The position numbers and the translations under genes were made by a program. From positions 23,843,512 through 23,907,511 of the forward strand of contig CM068313.1 of NCBI GenBank assembly GCA_034766995.1: DNA of 64,000 nt. The letters are read 5' to 3'. The notes under the pieces are model-generated. The model worked only from the letters and a program-made list of their open reading frames with translations, had not been told where the DNA came from and searched no databases. The DNA comes from Acanthacorydalis orientalis (taxonomy: Eukaryota; Arthropoda; Insecta; Megaloptera; Corydalidae). Positions 1-14,103 of the stretch are shown here, one piece after another; the stretch's first letter is position 1, and each line of letters starts with the position of its first letter.

Positions 1-2391
1 ATATAAAAATGTATTTTTTAACGGATGGATTACAAACGAATGAAAGAAATTTATTTAGCTGCATATTGATTCAATGATCTTAAACCAATATTTACGAATG
101 GTGGGGAAAATAGAAACGATTCTAAGAATGTAGTTTAATCACCCTAAATAAATATGTTTACATAGTGTAAAAAAGTTAAAAGATTGATATCTATACTTAA
201 AATAAGTAACATTGTTATGAAATAAATGTCTTAAAAACGTTAACAATTTGCTACTTGTACATATTAAGCATATGTTTACTTCATATAATTACGAGTTTAA
301 TTTTTAAAAATAACTATTTCAAAATTCATTGACAACTTGCAATTTTGAAATATATTTTTCAGAAATAAAATATGTTCTTTGGGAATTTCATATTATTATC
401 TAAAAATGTTCTCTTCTATGTTTATAAGACGAAAAAAATTAATTAAACCTTTAATGTAATAATCAATTAAAATGTGTAAAAAATAACAAACTTTTATAAA
501 AAAAATGGTGAAATAAATTAAAAGTAATGACTAAACTCGCAATAAAATACTTTTGTATTCAGTAACAACAAAGAACAAAAACTTGACTAAAGGGTGACAC
601 CACACTTTCGATTGACCTAAAAATCGAGATGTGTTTTCAGCTTTATACGAATAAACATAAAAATCAATGTTTATATAAAATAACAAACGTAAGTAACGAT
701 ATTGCCGAGAGTCAACAAAATTGAGAGAGACAGTGGTAATGGAATAGCCATATAACCAGATGAAGCGTTAACCGACGAATAACTGAAAAATATAAAATGG
801 CGTAGAAAAATGAAGCGAAGAGACAAAATTCAATAGTTCTCTAGAGTAACATGAAAAATAGTTGTCAGAGGACTCTGACAGAAAGAAAATAAGGCTGGAT
901 GTAGGCGAATCAGCTCAATATATGCGTATGTGTATGAATATATGTAATAGTATATATATATATATATATATATAATGTTTTATTAATAAACATACATTAA
1001 TGCTCTTCAGTAACATTTGTCAAAGTACAAATACGTATTTTAGACAATATACGAATAGCTCTAAGAGCGTTCATAGTGAAAAACGCAATTATATTAAAAC
1101 ATGTTATACAAAATGTATGTATTTAATCTCTTGCTTTGTGATGCATATACATTTACAATTTATCACCGTTTCGTGTTTAGCAGTGATAAGTATCAAGTGA
1201 AATTGTTGTACTACCCTACTTTTGAAGCATCGTATCTAATTTATATTACAAAGGTAGTAAATGTTGTATGAATTTGTAACTTTAAAACGTTGACTGTAGA
1301 GTTTTGGTGACATTACATGATTATATTACTGATCTTTTGTTAATGTGATATAAAATAGTATATTTAAAATAATGTTATATTTTTTTAGATTTGTAGTATA
1401 ATCTACTATTTTTTCATACACCATAATTACTGTTTTTTTTTAAATATATATATATATATATACCAATTGAAATTTAATAAACAAATATGAAACACACAAA
1501 ATTAACTAAAGATGTATTTACATGTAAAATTTTAGTACTACCTAAATACAATGTTCTTCTAGACTATAATGAAACAATAATTAATCTAATTCAAACAAAA
1601 ATAAAGTGTTAACATTTAATGTTTCTAATTTTAAAATTAATGTTATGTACAAACTTTATCAATCGTTACATTGATTGATCAATTTTTAAACCTGAAATGT
1701 TCATTTTTAACGCCAATTTTGTTTATTCATAAAAGTTCGTGAATAGTGAATGGAGTCAATGTCACTAGTTTTTAATCAATGACGATATTTGTTTTGCAAA
1801 ACTGATATTATTTTTTTAAATATCTTCAAAAACATGTCAAGTTCTCTGTCATAACAAGAAAGACATAAATTTTCAATAAAGAAGATACGTAGCGCTATTT
1901 ATAAATTATTTGTTGTAATATTTTTTGATTACGTTTATCGTTTTCAGTTAAAAAATAATAGTGAAAAATGTGTTTACTATTATTTTGTATAATTATATGT
2001 ATATACAATGCTTATTTGATTACATACACATATATGCATATATAATTACGTACAAAGAGTGATAGGAAAGAATGATTTCACTGCTATACAGATTTTTTTA
2101 CAAAAAAGTAGTAAATAGCATATTCTCTATAAAAAACTTTTTTTATTTTTATCAATTTTATTAATATTTGAGAATTTCCAGAAGTTGCATTCAATAATTT
2201 ATTAATAATAGTTAATATATTCTTCATGAAAGATACTTTTAAATATGTCTCAGTTTTATCACAAATATATAGAAAAATAAGATATTAATGGAACATACTA
2301 ACAAAAAATTAGCATTTAATCGTTATAAAAATTTTGTTTATTAAAAATATATCAATTTATATTTTTATATTCAATTTTTCTATATATATAT

Positions 2392-2441
<50 letters not shown>

Positions 2442-3014
2442 TTATTTATATAAGATCAAGGTGACAAATATTCATATTTCTTTAAAGTTTTCTTGTAAAA
2501 AGAAAATACTGATTTAAATTTATATATAAAATAATATTTTTTGTTAACAATCATCGAAATTAATAATTATAGTTTTAATATTTATATATGAATATAAATA
2601 ATGTAATTATTATATTTAAAGTATTATATTTTTCAGTAGAAAGTAATGCAGCAAATGTGTATATATAAGACGTTTTTTTCTTTAATATCATTTAGTACTT
2701 TGGAAATTCATCTTGACTAAAATAAAATTTATTACATGAATAAAGGTCTCTTATGTTTAAATGTAAAGAATAGCTTTGAAATAGTCCTACATAACTCTTA
2801 CAAACCAAATTCAAAAAGTATTAAATATTAATTTAAGTTCAATTCTACACAGTAAAAGGATTTATTTTTAAATTATGTTTTTTAATATGAGTTTTTTTAC
2901 TATTTCCAGATACACTGACGACATAAAAAAGCCATAGGGGCGTGAGAGGTACGATTACAGTACGTAAGACAGTAAGATCAGTTCAAAAACCATACACGTA
3001 TTTTATGTTGTACA
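1..3014. other. GUSB upstream flank, no gene seen
   Basis: AT-rich sequence with microsatellites (951-974, 2381-2452) and a short palindrome TGTCAGAG-GA-CTCTGACA at 863-880. The block 690-920 is GC-richer than the rest but shows no convincing exon. A TTTCCAG near 2910 may be the acceptor of a GUSB 5' UTR exon; the promoter was not located. Confidence 0.5.
2381..2452. repeat. (TA)n-(CA)n-(TA)n microsatellite
   Basis: About 70 bp of TA repeat with a short CA block and a TTTA-rich end, in the GUSB upstream flank. Confidence 0.9.
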
Positions 3015-5363
3015 ATGTTGGGATGGCGCACACTTTTCCCTATAGTAATGACTTGCTGTCTCGGACGGACAATTTGCGGTGATTATTACCCGTCGTCAGC
3101 CATGACAGGCATGCTGTATCCTAGAGAATCAGAGACCAGAGAACAGAAGACACTCGACGGTATTTGGAACTTCAGGCGAACTCCACCCACGGAATCGTTA
3201 TTGGGCTATAAAGACAATTGGCACCTTTATGATTTAAAACATGTAAGTTATATTTGTACAAAAGGTATACTAGTATTTTTGATTTTATAATTGAAACTGA
3301 ATGAATACAAGTAATTAAGTATTCATTATTAGTAAGTATTCGTTGAACGTCTTATTAAGTATTCATTCTTAAACTAAATGAAAGTGTATTCGAATTAATA
3401 CATGTATGTGACGTGTGGCTTTGTGATTCGTAAAGTTTGAATATTACAATTATTTTGAATAACTTAAAATATTGTTTTTCTAGTTAACATTTTTAATATT
3501 TTTGTTAATTATAAGATTCGATAGAAGAATATTTTCTATCCGAGATAATCACTTATAATAGAATTTAAATATTTTTAGAAATTTAAAATAATATATCCTG
3601 TAAATAATATCTCTAATAATATTTTGACAATAGTTGATTGTAGTTAAACAGTTTAAATTTGTTGGGAGTTATTATATTTAATACAATAAATCTTTTTCCA
3701 GTTAAAGTTCATTTACTTGTCTCAATATTTTTTTTCACGCTATATGCAATCATATTTAAAAATATAAATTCATTATTATATTTACAAGTATTAATAAAAA
3801 AATATTTTTTCAAATATTTTATTTTGTATTAATAGTATTATTTATGTTTTGATCGTATCATTTCATTAAAATATATAATTAACATAAAACAATACTAAAA
3901 TAAACCAATTTTAATAGTAACTGTAATTCAACGATGATAGATCATTTTAATCAAGATTTTTAATAGTTTTATAAACTGCATGAACATAATGAGAACGTAT
4001 ATTATAATCAAACGTTAATAGGTAGGAATATTGATAACGACGTCATATTTCAATGGTATCAGAGTAATGATATTGTTTTTAATATCATGATACCAAAATA
4101 AATACATTACGTTAAAACAGGAGTTATAACTTTATCTGTACGGTGCTCTTTTCGGACTTTATATATTCGGGATGTTATCACGTTACTTTAAAGCCAATTT
4201 GGTTAGTAATGAGATCAAGTTCAGACTCAGTTTGCAAATTAATTTTAAAGATAATATACGTGAAATATGGACATGCAATGAAATGAGAAATATGTACATA
4301 AATAAAAAATATGTACCTAACAAACTTCGTTAAAGATATATATATATATACATACAAACATACACATACATTAGGTCAGTAGGAAAATAATTGCGGTCTA
4401 TGACCTTCAAATTCATATACATTACCGCAATTATTTTTCTATCGACCTTATATATATATATATGTATATGTGTGTGTTTGTGTTTAATGGTTTCGTGAAT
4501 GGCAATGTATATATAACAAGAGTTAAACATTTTTTTTCGGCAGTACATGTTGATATTCTTATAATCAAGTAAAAAATGGTCCAATTGAACTGAAATTGAG
4601 CTCATTTAATATCATTTTTTAAGCATTTAATGTTTTTTAAATCGTGATATGACGAACAAAATGTTTGAATATCGATTTCATTTCAGACGAATCATTAATT
4701 TCCGGCCATATTTTATAAGATTCCGAACTGGTAATTTTTTCTTATGTTTATGACAATATTTTTATTTTTCACTTGTGTATATATATATATATATAATATA
4801 CATAATCCAATTCAAAAATCGATACAAAAGGATTGTCTGTTAGTTTATATTTTGCTCTACATTTATTACTAATTAAATTTTATTTTTGTAATATGTTTTA
4901 TTTTCATTGCGAAAACGAGTCAATTTTGTAAAAAATAAAGACTCACTTTACGAATTTAAACTAAATACTGTTGTAAAATAAATTACCAATAAAATAAAAA
5001 ATAAAATAAAGTAAATTACAAATTAAATAAAAAAGTTGTAGTTACATCATATCTATTTGATTTCTAAATTAGTATTTCTATCAAAATATACATTTTATCT
5101 GATTTTATTTGTAGTAAAAATAATTAAAATATTAAATACTGATAAAATATATTTCTTTAAATTACTTATAAATTAAGCATACAGTATCTCATTATTCCAC
5201 TCAGATATATTTAATACATGATGAGTTGATGAATATAGAAAATCCATTAAAATAAACCAATTATGAAAGAAAATATTGATTTTTTATTCATATCAAACGT
5301 TCATAAATTTTAAATAAATCAATATGAAAATTTACAATTAAATATGTATTGTACATCATTGAT

Positions 5364-5421
<58 letters not shown>

Positions 5422-6031
5422 CGTATGTGTCTTTATAAAGTTATAATATTTTAAACCGAAGACAAAAAATACGTTCTTAGTATTGATGATTTTCTCAGAT
5501 ACTACGAATAAAATCTTATAGGAAAGTTACAAAAAGCAATACTTTTCAATTTCAGACGGGAGATGTGATACCAATGCCAGTTCCTTCCAGTTACAATGAC
5601 ATCACTGAAGATATTTTACTTAGAGATCATGTTGGTCCCGTTTGGTACGATCGGATATTTTTTGTGCCCGCCTCATGGAATAATAACAACACTAGAGTTT
5701 GGTTGCGATTCGGTAGTGTTCATTATTCCGCACAAGTAGTAAGTAAATAAATAAATAGTATAGTACAAGATGCAATGGAAAATATATCACTGAATCTTGA
5801 ACATTTGAGTTCATTCGCATTAAAAGGACGATAAGAATTACATCAGTGGTTTATTTTTATTCAAATTGTTGTCCAATAAAAACATAAGTCGATACAACTC
5901 ATTTATCAATTGCTACAAATAGTTGTTATTTACACGGTTCTCAACATAAGTATATATTAAATTTTAAATATATAAATAAAAAAAAATGTATGTAATGATA
6001 CATACATTTTATCAACACAATAAATGTATGA

Positions 6032-6071
<40 letters not shown>

Positions 6072-6389
6072 CATGAAAAATACGGTATGCTTAGAGTAAA
6101 TATATAATTATTGGAATATTCATTTGGGTAATAACAATTAAATTTCTGTTGTAAATAAAAGAAATGGTAAAAGAAGATAAATCGATGACAATAAGAAACA
6201 AAATCAATGTGATTGAACTCAATCTTGCTTTTCAAGAACGCCTATAGAATTTAATAACATTTTAAATTATACTTGCACACGAAAGTATAGTACGAGATAG
6301 TTTAACTGAAGCGTTACATTGTGAACGATTACTTTTTTATATATTTTTAGAATTGTTGAAAGTGGGATTGAAAGCAGGGTGATAGAGAA

Positions 6390-6436
<47 letters not shown>

Positions 6437-7258
6437 CCCGTACTTGATTTGTTTTTTAAGTAGTTTATTTTTAAATATAAATATTGTAATGTTTATTTTA
6501 AAATTGAACAATTGTAAATGAATTAATGCTTAAATAAAAATATGTTCGTGTCGCATAATTTTTTACAGAAAATTTATCTATAAAGATATGAATATTTTTC
6601 TTACTTTCATAAAAGTTCTTATTTTATCATATAAGTTATTTCAATTACAAAATAGGTTAAATTTTATAAAAAAAGTAATACAATAGGCTCTTTTCTTAAT
6701 ACTTTTTATGTTACTTATCTATTTTTGAGTACATACTTAATATAAAATAAAGAGTATAAATTACAAATTATTTATATACCATTGTTAATTATTCGATAAT
6801 ATATCAATTAAATATTATGTAAAATGCTACAAAAGTAATATTTTTCTCAATTTCATTTTCAGTGGGTAAATGGACAAATTGCTATGAATCATGAAATAGG
6901 ACACTTGCCATTTCAACAAGATGTTACCAATCTCCTACATTTCGGAGATACTAACAGAGTAACTGTTGCCTGTGATAATTCTTTGTCAAAGAATACCATT
7001 CCTCAAGGATATGTTTCGGAAAGAGAAACGTAAATATATCTTACTTTTTTAAAACATAATCTGAATTTCTAGATACCAGGTGAAGTCCTTTTGTTAATTT
7101 TTCCTGAATATTTTTTTTTGTAATAATAGATGACAAGATTTATAAATGTTTATATAAAAAACAACACTTTTTCAAATATGTTATTCAAAGTATGATTAAA
7201 TCATGAATTTGGAACATAAATTATAGATACCGATGTATACATACATACACACACACAA

Positions 7259-7298
<40 letters not shown>

Positions 7299-8203
7299 TG
7301 TGTGTGCGAGCGCGCACGTGCGTGCATATGAGTGTGAGTGTATTTATCCTTTTATAGTCCGTTTTTCTATAGAGAATTAATCAAAATAAAATATTTATAG
7401 AATATCTCATATACAAGAAATTTTTTTACCACAAATACTAGGAACTTAAAACCTGTTCCATTTAGCGCGACTGTTTTAGAGTTAAAAAATCTAAACTAAA
7501 ACGTATTCTTTTCATACAATTGTTCTTTTATTCATGATTTAGTTGCGTCCTTATAAAGGGAATAATTACAATACATTCTTCTAATAGACGCATTTATATT
7601 TTTTGAAGTGTTTTCAGGGCATTGTATTATATAATTAAATTATATAAAATTAAATTGTTATAAAACAATCATCAAATAAGTCCTAAAAAAACAATCATTA
7701 AATATATATATTTTTAAAAAAAAATATTAAATAAATCTTTTTTTAGTGTTTTTATCAGTAATTACAATTATATTCTTCTTATAGGAAATAAGTAAAAAAA
7801 TATGTCCTTTTTAGTATGCATATATTTTTATTAGCTTTTTAGAATTTAATCTTGAATAAAGACCACATCCAAATTGTTCTTATGTGAATGACCAATTGTA
7901 GCAATTTTCAATATCGTTTTCCATCCATTAATATCTATATTCCATCCATTTATTGGATTCCTCTTGATTTATTTTTATATTTCTTGACTATCAAACGGTA
8001 ATTTATATAATTCATCAATTATTGTGACTTCTTACAATATTTTTCGCCCATTTTTTTCAAAATCTTTGAGTTATATTGTTAGTAATATATGAATGTTATA
8101 ATTGTTATAGCTATATTTTATTTTTTTTTCTATTTTGTGTTCGTAATATACATTTTTCTATACTTTTTATTGTTGTTTGATGTGATGTTTTGTATGTATA
8201 TGA

Positions 8204-8286
<83 letters not shown>

Positions 8287-8299
8287 TACATAATATATG

Positions 8300-8341
<42 letters not shown>

Positions 8342-8786
8342 GTCTTAGGATTAATAATAAAATAATATAATAAATGTATTATTATGCGATAAAATTAATT
8401 ATATTTTTAAAGAATGCATGATTGCTTTTTTTAGTTGAGCTGTTTTCGGTGAAATATAGTGTGTAATTATTTTTTTCATGTTAAAATTATTTCGAGTTAC
8501 ACATACAGACACTCCCCGACTTACGTAGACTTGTACTTACGTACTTGGGTAAATTAAATTTTGGTTCAAAATTCATCATAATCATTTAATGAACATTTAC
8601 TTATCACAAACATTTAATCAGCAGATTCAAATTTTCTGTACTTGAAGCCGATTTTACTTTAAGTGGTAATTGTGCATCAAATTAAAATTGGCTTCATGAA
8701 TGTATATAACGCTAGTGTAGAACATAATCCGACATACATATCTTTTGTAATATTATGTGGAACGATCTGCCTACGTGAGTCGAGGA

Positions 8787-8862
<76 letters not shown>

Positions 8863-11800
8863 ATATATTAACGGATTTCAGTGAAAATGGAAAAGTAAAA
8901 ATTTTATCATATTCGTTCGATTTCTTCAATTATGCCGGAATCCATCGTCCTGTAACATTACACACTACTCCGAAAATTTATATCGAAGATGTGACTGTCA
9001 CAACGGACGTACTAGAAAATGCAAAAGTTGCGATCGTTAATTTCGATATAAAAATAAATGGGTTTGAAAACGATGATTATCAACCAGCCTGTAATGTAAT
9101 TCTGTTAGATGATTTTCAATCGATCGTGGGAGAAGTTAAATATGATCCAAACACAACGTGCACCGGTCAAATTGTAGTTAATAACCCTAGATTGTGGTGG
9201 CCGTATTTAATGAGTCCTGAACCTGGATACATGTATACGTTACAAATTAAACTAATTAAAAATGAGACTGAAATAATCAATGAAGTTGATAGTCCACTAA
9301 TATTAGATATTTATCGTTTACCTATAGGTATAAGGTCTTTAAAATGGACAAATACGTCGTTTTTAATTAATGATAAGCCAGTATATTTAAGAGGATTTGG
9401 AAGACATGAAGACTCTGATGTAAGTGGTTTAATTTTTATTACAGCATGTGAAATGATAATATTTTTATTAAGTGCTTGTGACCGAATATATAACTTTATT
9501 AATATTTTTACATGTTTAATGTACTTTAAGTAATTGTATGAATGCACAGTATATTGAACAGTCATTTATATGGAATGTTTCTTACTATCAAAAACAATTA
9601 TGTTACTAAATACTACCCACAAACGATGTCAGCAATAACAAACAAATATATTTGAAAACATATAATCTATAAATATGCGAAACGAAAGATGATTGTAAAA
9701 TTTATAATCATTTTAATTTAATATTTAAAATATGACTGAAATCATACAAACAAACTAATAGTAATTAAAGAAATGTCAATCAATTTAACGTGAACAAATA
9801 AATAGAATAAAGGCAGACAATAATTATTTATTAATCACAGTATTGAACTGATATAGATTAGTAAAATCATTTGAAACTAATACCAATTAACATATAAATA
9901 CAAATTTGCAGAGTTAATAATAGTATAACCTAGTAATATACATACGAATTTATAAATATTCGTCCAATCGTTTTAATATTTGTACCATTGATCATAATTA
10001 AATATTAATTATGATTTTTACATCAATAAAACTAGTAAAAATTACATAGAGTCGACAAATTTCAAACATTTATTTTATTTATACTTGTCAACTTCGGTTA
10101 TAATTTTATTTAGCCCAATATGCAATTAAAAATATGTAATTGGAACTATTTGAAAGTCAATACTAATTATTATAAAAAATCGTTTGATCATTTTAAATCA
10201 ATGGAATCATTTGTAGGCTTTGTCAGTTACTATAAAAATACACTTTAAACTTTTTTTATAATATATAAGATGTTATGTTTATATTTTATTATATTTAAAA
10301 GAAATATTAACTTACTTTTTTCGATTTAACCGTCATAAACAAACAAAATCTAATATACTGCTACATGACGTACAGCCATTTCAAAAATTACACTTAAATT
10401 GTTATAAATCAGTATACAGTTTCAAAACGAAATCTGGAACCAAAGCAACTGAATATCCAGAATAAAATATTATCTAACAGATCCTTAAATTATTAAACAC
10501 ATACAAAACACGACTAATAACGATTTGATCAATGAATTATAAAATTTAATAAAAATTACAAAATATAATGCATAAAAATTGAACCAGATGATTTTTAAAT
10601 TCATTATTTATTAAAAATTATCGTGTTTTTATCAATCTTGGTCATTTCACATACTATATAATAAAAGAAGATCTTGATTCATACAGCTTTCAATCATTTA
10701 CAGATAAGAGGTAAAGGTTTAGACTTGGCGTTAGTAACCAAAGATTATAATTTAATTCAATGGATTGGTGCAAATGCTTACAGAACATCTCATTATCCTT
10801 ATGCAGATGAAGTTATGGACTTTGCAGATAAGTTAGGAATAATGATAATAGACGAGTGTTCTAGTGTTGATACGGAGTAAGTTATAAAATTTATTTCTCT
10901 TCGATTCAAGCAGTTTTCTTTTTGTTTATTTTTAATCTTCACAAATTAACCTTTTAGTAACTATTCAGATGAGCTATTACAAAATCACAAAACATCGTTA
11001 TCCGAATTAATTCGTCGGGACAAAAACAGACCAGGCGTAATTGCATGGTCGATAGCTAATGAACCAAGAACTCAATTAGTTGCAGCTGATGATTATTTTG
11101 GTGCAGTGGCCGCTCATACCAGATTTTTAGACCCTACACGACCGATAACGGCAGCTATTGCACGAAGTTATTCTGAGGATAAACTCGTAAAAGATTCATT
11201 TATTTATACAATAAATAATATAATATTCGAAAACATATATTACATAGATTACAATGAACTTTTAAATAATAATATATGAACTCAGATATAATCACCAACA
11301 CTTTTATATCCTCGCTGTCGATTGATTATACAGTGTGTTTCATTTGCCTGTGCTATGTAATCGAAAAAGAGAAACACAGTGATATCACGCTATTGAAATT
11401 AACCCAGATTCAGACATTCGTGTGTTCAGTATATTGTGTTTATCGTCGTTAACATTAATACTTTACATTTATTTCTGCTGTTATCTAATCTTGCTATTGA
11501 TCACACAAATAAGATATGTTACAATCTATAAAAGCAGACAAGAAGACGATTCATGTTCTTGCGTTGAATTTGTTTATCTTATATTCATAAATTATTATTA
11601 GATATAGATTGTTATATAACACAAATGAAACACTGTATTTGAACTGTTATGTTTGATTACGAGATAAAGTCGTACAACAAATTCAGTCCAAAATTACTGT
11701 GTCTAGACAGTCACTGCATTTTATCCCCAAAGTTGGACATTTGTTTAGTCTGTCTACAATTAATCAACAATTCAGATATTATTTTCCGTAATATGTATTT

Positions 11801-11882
11801 CACTTTATATTTAACATACATAAATATATATACATTCATGATTAGAAATATTTTCAGTTAAAATCTTTTAAAATATACACGC

Positions 11883-11936
<54 letters not shown>

Positions 11937-12597
11937 TACGCTCATGTATGAAAAGAAAATTGTAATATTAAATTTTATTTTAAGGCAAAGCATCTGGACA
12001 TAATAAGTTTTAATCGTTATAATGGATGGTATTCAAATCCTGGCCGTTTAGATATGATTACAAATCAAGTTGTAACTGAAGCTATTGGCTGGAACAAAAA
12101 GCATGATAAACCAATAATCATGTCTGAATATGGTTCAGACACAATGGCGGGTTTACATTTGGTTAGTGATAAGTTGTCTCAATTATAAAAACAATGATTT
12201 ACATAAAAATATAATAATTGTTTATTGTAGTATCCAGCTTATGTATGGTCTGAAGAATATCAGGTTGCAATGATGTCCAAACATTTTGAAGCATTCGATA
12301 TCTTAAGAACGTATGGTTTTTTCATTGGCGAATTTATTTGGAATTTTGCCGACTTTAAAACTGCGCAAAGTAAGCACTAACTGCAATAATGATTATTTGA
12401 AAGAAAGATATTAATGATATTTGTAATGATTTCTAGCATACACTCGTGTCGGCGGTAATAATAAAGGTATATTTACAAGAGCACGGCAGCCAAAAAGTAG
12501 TGCATTCCATTTAAGGAAAAGATATTTCGGTTTAGCAAATCAACTTGACAATGTTACATTACCAAACGACCTTAGTTTATATTCTATAAGTAATTGA
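3015..12597 (+). CDS. GUSB: beta-glucuronidase (GH2), 9 exons, 664 aa
   Basis: Lysosomal beta-glucuronidase, which removes terminal glucuronic acid from glycosaminoglycans. Exons: 3015-3242, 5556-5738, 6863-7029, 8882-9419, 10704-10876, 10958-11186, 11985-12161, 12231-12369, 12437-12597; every junction is GT-AG and in phase. The 664 residues are close to the human enzyme. A hydrophobic leader (first ~22 residues) suggests secretory entry. Order: GH2 sugar-binding domain (~25-220), with the family signature [10 protein letters not shown]; Ig-like domain; TIM barrel from ~345. Visible active-site residues: the acid/base Glu465 in ANEP, the nucleophile Glu554 in SEYG, Tyr518 in NRYNGWY, and the N-x-K carboxylate-binding motif at Asn619/Lys621 (NNKGIFTR). 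The start is the first ATG of the open exon before the leader; a TTTCCAG at about 2910 could be the acceptor of a 5' UTR exon. Intron 3 ends in a long AT tract. The identity is firm; the 5' UTR is unknown. Confidence 0.95.
4371..4448. mobile_element. 78-bp mariner-like MITE in GUSB intron 1
   Basis: The two ends are inverted copies: GGTCAGTAGGAAAATAATTG on the left and, read in complement, GGTCGATAGAAAAATAATTG on the right, each followed by CGGT. Only about 20 bases separate them. The termini resemble those of the mariner at 39.3 kb (AGGTTGGTACAAAAATAATT), so this is probably a minimal deletion product of a related mariner. It sits between two short TA tracts, which blurs the target duplication. 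Confidence 0.75.
5369..5416. repeat. (AT)n microsatellite
   Basis: About 24 units in GUSB intron 1. Shorter AT tracts also occur at 951-974, 6035-6066, 6392-6436 and 14072-14110. Confidence 0.95.
7236..7345. repeat. compound (CA)n-(AT)n-(GT)n tract with GCGC core
   Basis: ACACACACAC, then (AT)9, then (GT)n, then GTGTGCGAGCGCGCACGTGC. A long alternating purine-pyrimidine run in GUSB intron 3. Confidence 0.9.
8205..8340. repeat. (AT)n microsatellite, ~135 bp
   Basis: Near-pure AT dinucleotides with a few TGTA/ACAT interruptions, in GUSB intron 3. It yields false YIYIYI reading frames on both strands. Confidence 0.95.
8507..8792. mobile_element. TA-flanked MITE (pogo/Tc1-mariner type) in GUSB intron 3
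   Basis: Left end AGACACTCCCCGACTTACGT and right end, in complement, AGACACTCCTCGACTCACGT: about 22 bp of inverted repeat with two mismatches. TA borders the outside. The CTCCCCGACTTACG-type terminus recalls pogo/Tigger elements, but I assign only the superfamily. There is no coding capacity. The right end runs directly into the (AT)n tract that leads to the exon 4 acceptor at 8882. Confidence 0.65.
8793..8869. repeat. (AT)n microsatellite adjoining the GUSB exon 4 acceptor
   Basis: (AT)n with one TTTA interruption runs from the MITE end to 12 bases before the exon (acceptor TTAACGGATTTCAG). It replaces the usual polypyrimidine tract. Confidence 0.95.
11331..11635. mobile_element. 305-bp TA-flanked MITE in GUSB intron 6
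   Basis: Left end CAGTGTGTTTCATTTG and right end, in complement, CAGTGTTTCATTTG (one 2-base indel), with TA on each side (11329-11330, 11636-11637). The CAGTG start and TA target suggest a Tc1/mariner-pogo derivative. It is non-coding and fills about 40 percent of the intron 11187-11984. Confidence 0.6.
11886..11930. repeat. (AT)n microsatellite
   Basis: About 22 AT units in GUSB intron 6, upstream of exon 7. Confidence 0.95.
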
Positions 12598-14071
12598 ACT
12601 GTGATATCTGTATTAATAATAAATACAAATAAATATTATCGTTCATATTTATTATTTACAGTTTTACAATGCACATGAAGTGTTATTAATATTATTTTAT
12701 TTCATTCTAAAACCCAAACTTTTGTAATTCAACTAAATGTGTTTTGATACTTTTCAGGAATAATGATTCTATATGTACAATTAAAATAAAATCAATTCAT
12801 GCATCATACTTTCCAAGGATATGTGGGAAATAATACTTAATAATAATGTTCAATAATGTATACATAAAAAAAATCATTTTATTTATATGGAATAAGAAAT
12901 TATTCTCGTATTTAATAAACCTTTAAATCATAAACGACTATTGTAATTTGCATATAAAATAAATATTCAATTAAATATAAATTTAAATTTGCATTTAATT
13001 TTAATATAGAATTTCACAAAAACAATTAGAAATGTTTAACTGAAATTTCAAATTCTAACTGCAGTATATATCATAAAATTTTAATTTAACCTAACAAAAC
13101 TCACCATTAAATAAACTTGTTTTACATTTAAATACATATTTCAGTACAGAAGAAATAAAATTTAAAAATTAATTACTACTTAATAAATTGAAATAAAAAT
13201 GAACAAAAATGTATTGAAACTTACCAGAAGAAAATTTAACACACACTACACTATACACACAGAAATACGAATGATGTACTCATGGTCATTTTAACAATAA
13301 TCCACTATCCTTTACGTAACCTTAATACGTGTCATCTTGAAATATCTATTCTGAATATTATGATGTAATTTAATATATCGATATTTTTATTGGACTTTAT
13401 TACTATATATAAATATGTCTATATACAATATAGGAATTAGACAATATTGTAAATATGTAACTACAAATAATTGAAAGTGAACTTCATTATTTAAGTATAG
13501 TTTGTATAGACAAACACTTACTCCTATTACAAAAATTAATAGTAAAAGACTATACTTTTAATATAGATTTAAAAGAAAAAATCGTATCAGAAAAATAAGA
13601 ATGTAGAAAAGTATCAAAATGTTTGCAGAAAATATAAAGTTGATTGAATAAGATGATAATAATGCATTAATTATACATGAAATAGGTATATTTAGAAGAG
13701 TTTGTATTTCAAAATCAATCACAAAAAATTACATGAATTAACATACTATATAAAAACGTAATAATGTGTATGTGTTTATAGATATAGACGTTTTAAAACA
13801 GAACGCATTAATGTCTAATATACAGTTGATTTATTTTATTACGGGGTTCTAAAAAATTACTCATGATTTTTCCATTGAACTATTATAAACAATACATCTT
13901 ACAAATAAAATGCCTGCTACATTAAGTTGATGTTAATACTGTATATTTTTTTTAATTTCGCCGACAAAATACTAAGATAAAAAATAATCACTGTAAAAAC
14001 CTGTGTTTTTAGCTAGAACTGACGATTTTCTGTCATTTATTTGAATATTTAAAAAAATTCTAACCAAAAAG

Positions 14072-14103
<32 letters not shown>

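Noticed and set aside
1000..1200. 66-codon frame in the left flank
   Set aside because: No leader, domain or splice sites that connect it with GUSB.
8089..8370. Open frames made of alternating Tyr-Ile (here and at many other positions such as 27900-28181, 38532-38843, 62430-62664)
   Set aside because: They are translations of (AT)n microsatellites; alternating TAT and ATA codons never give a stop.
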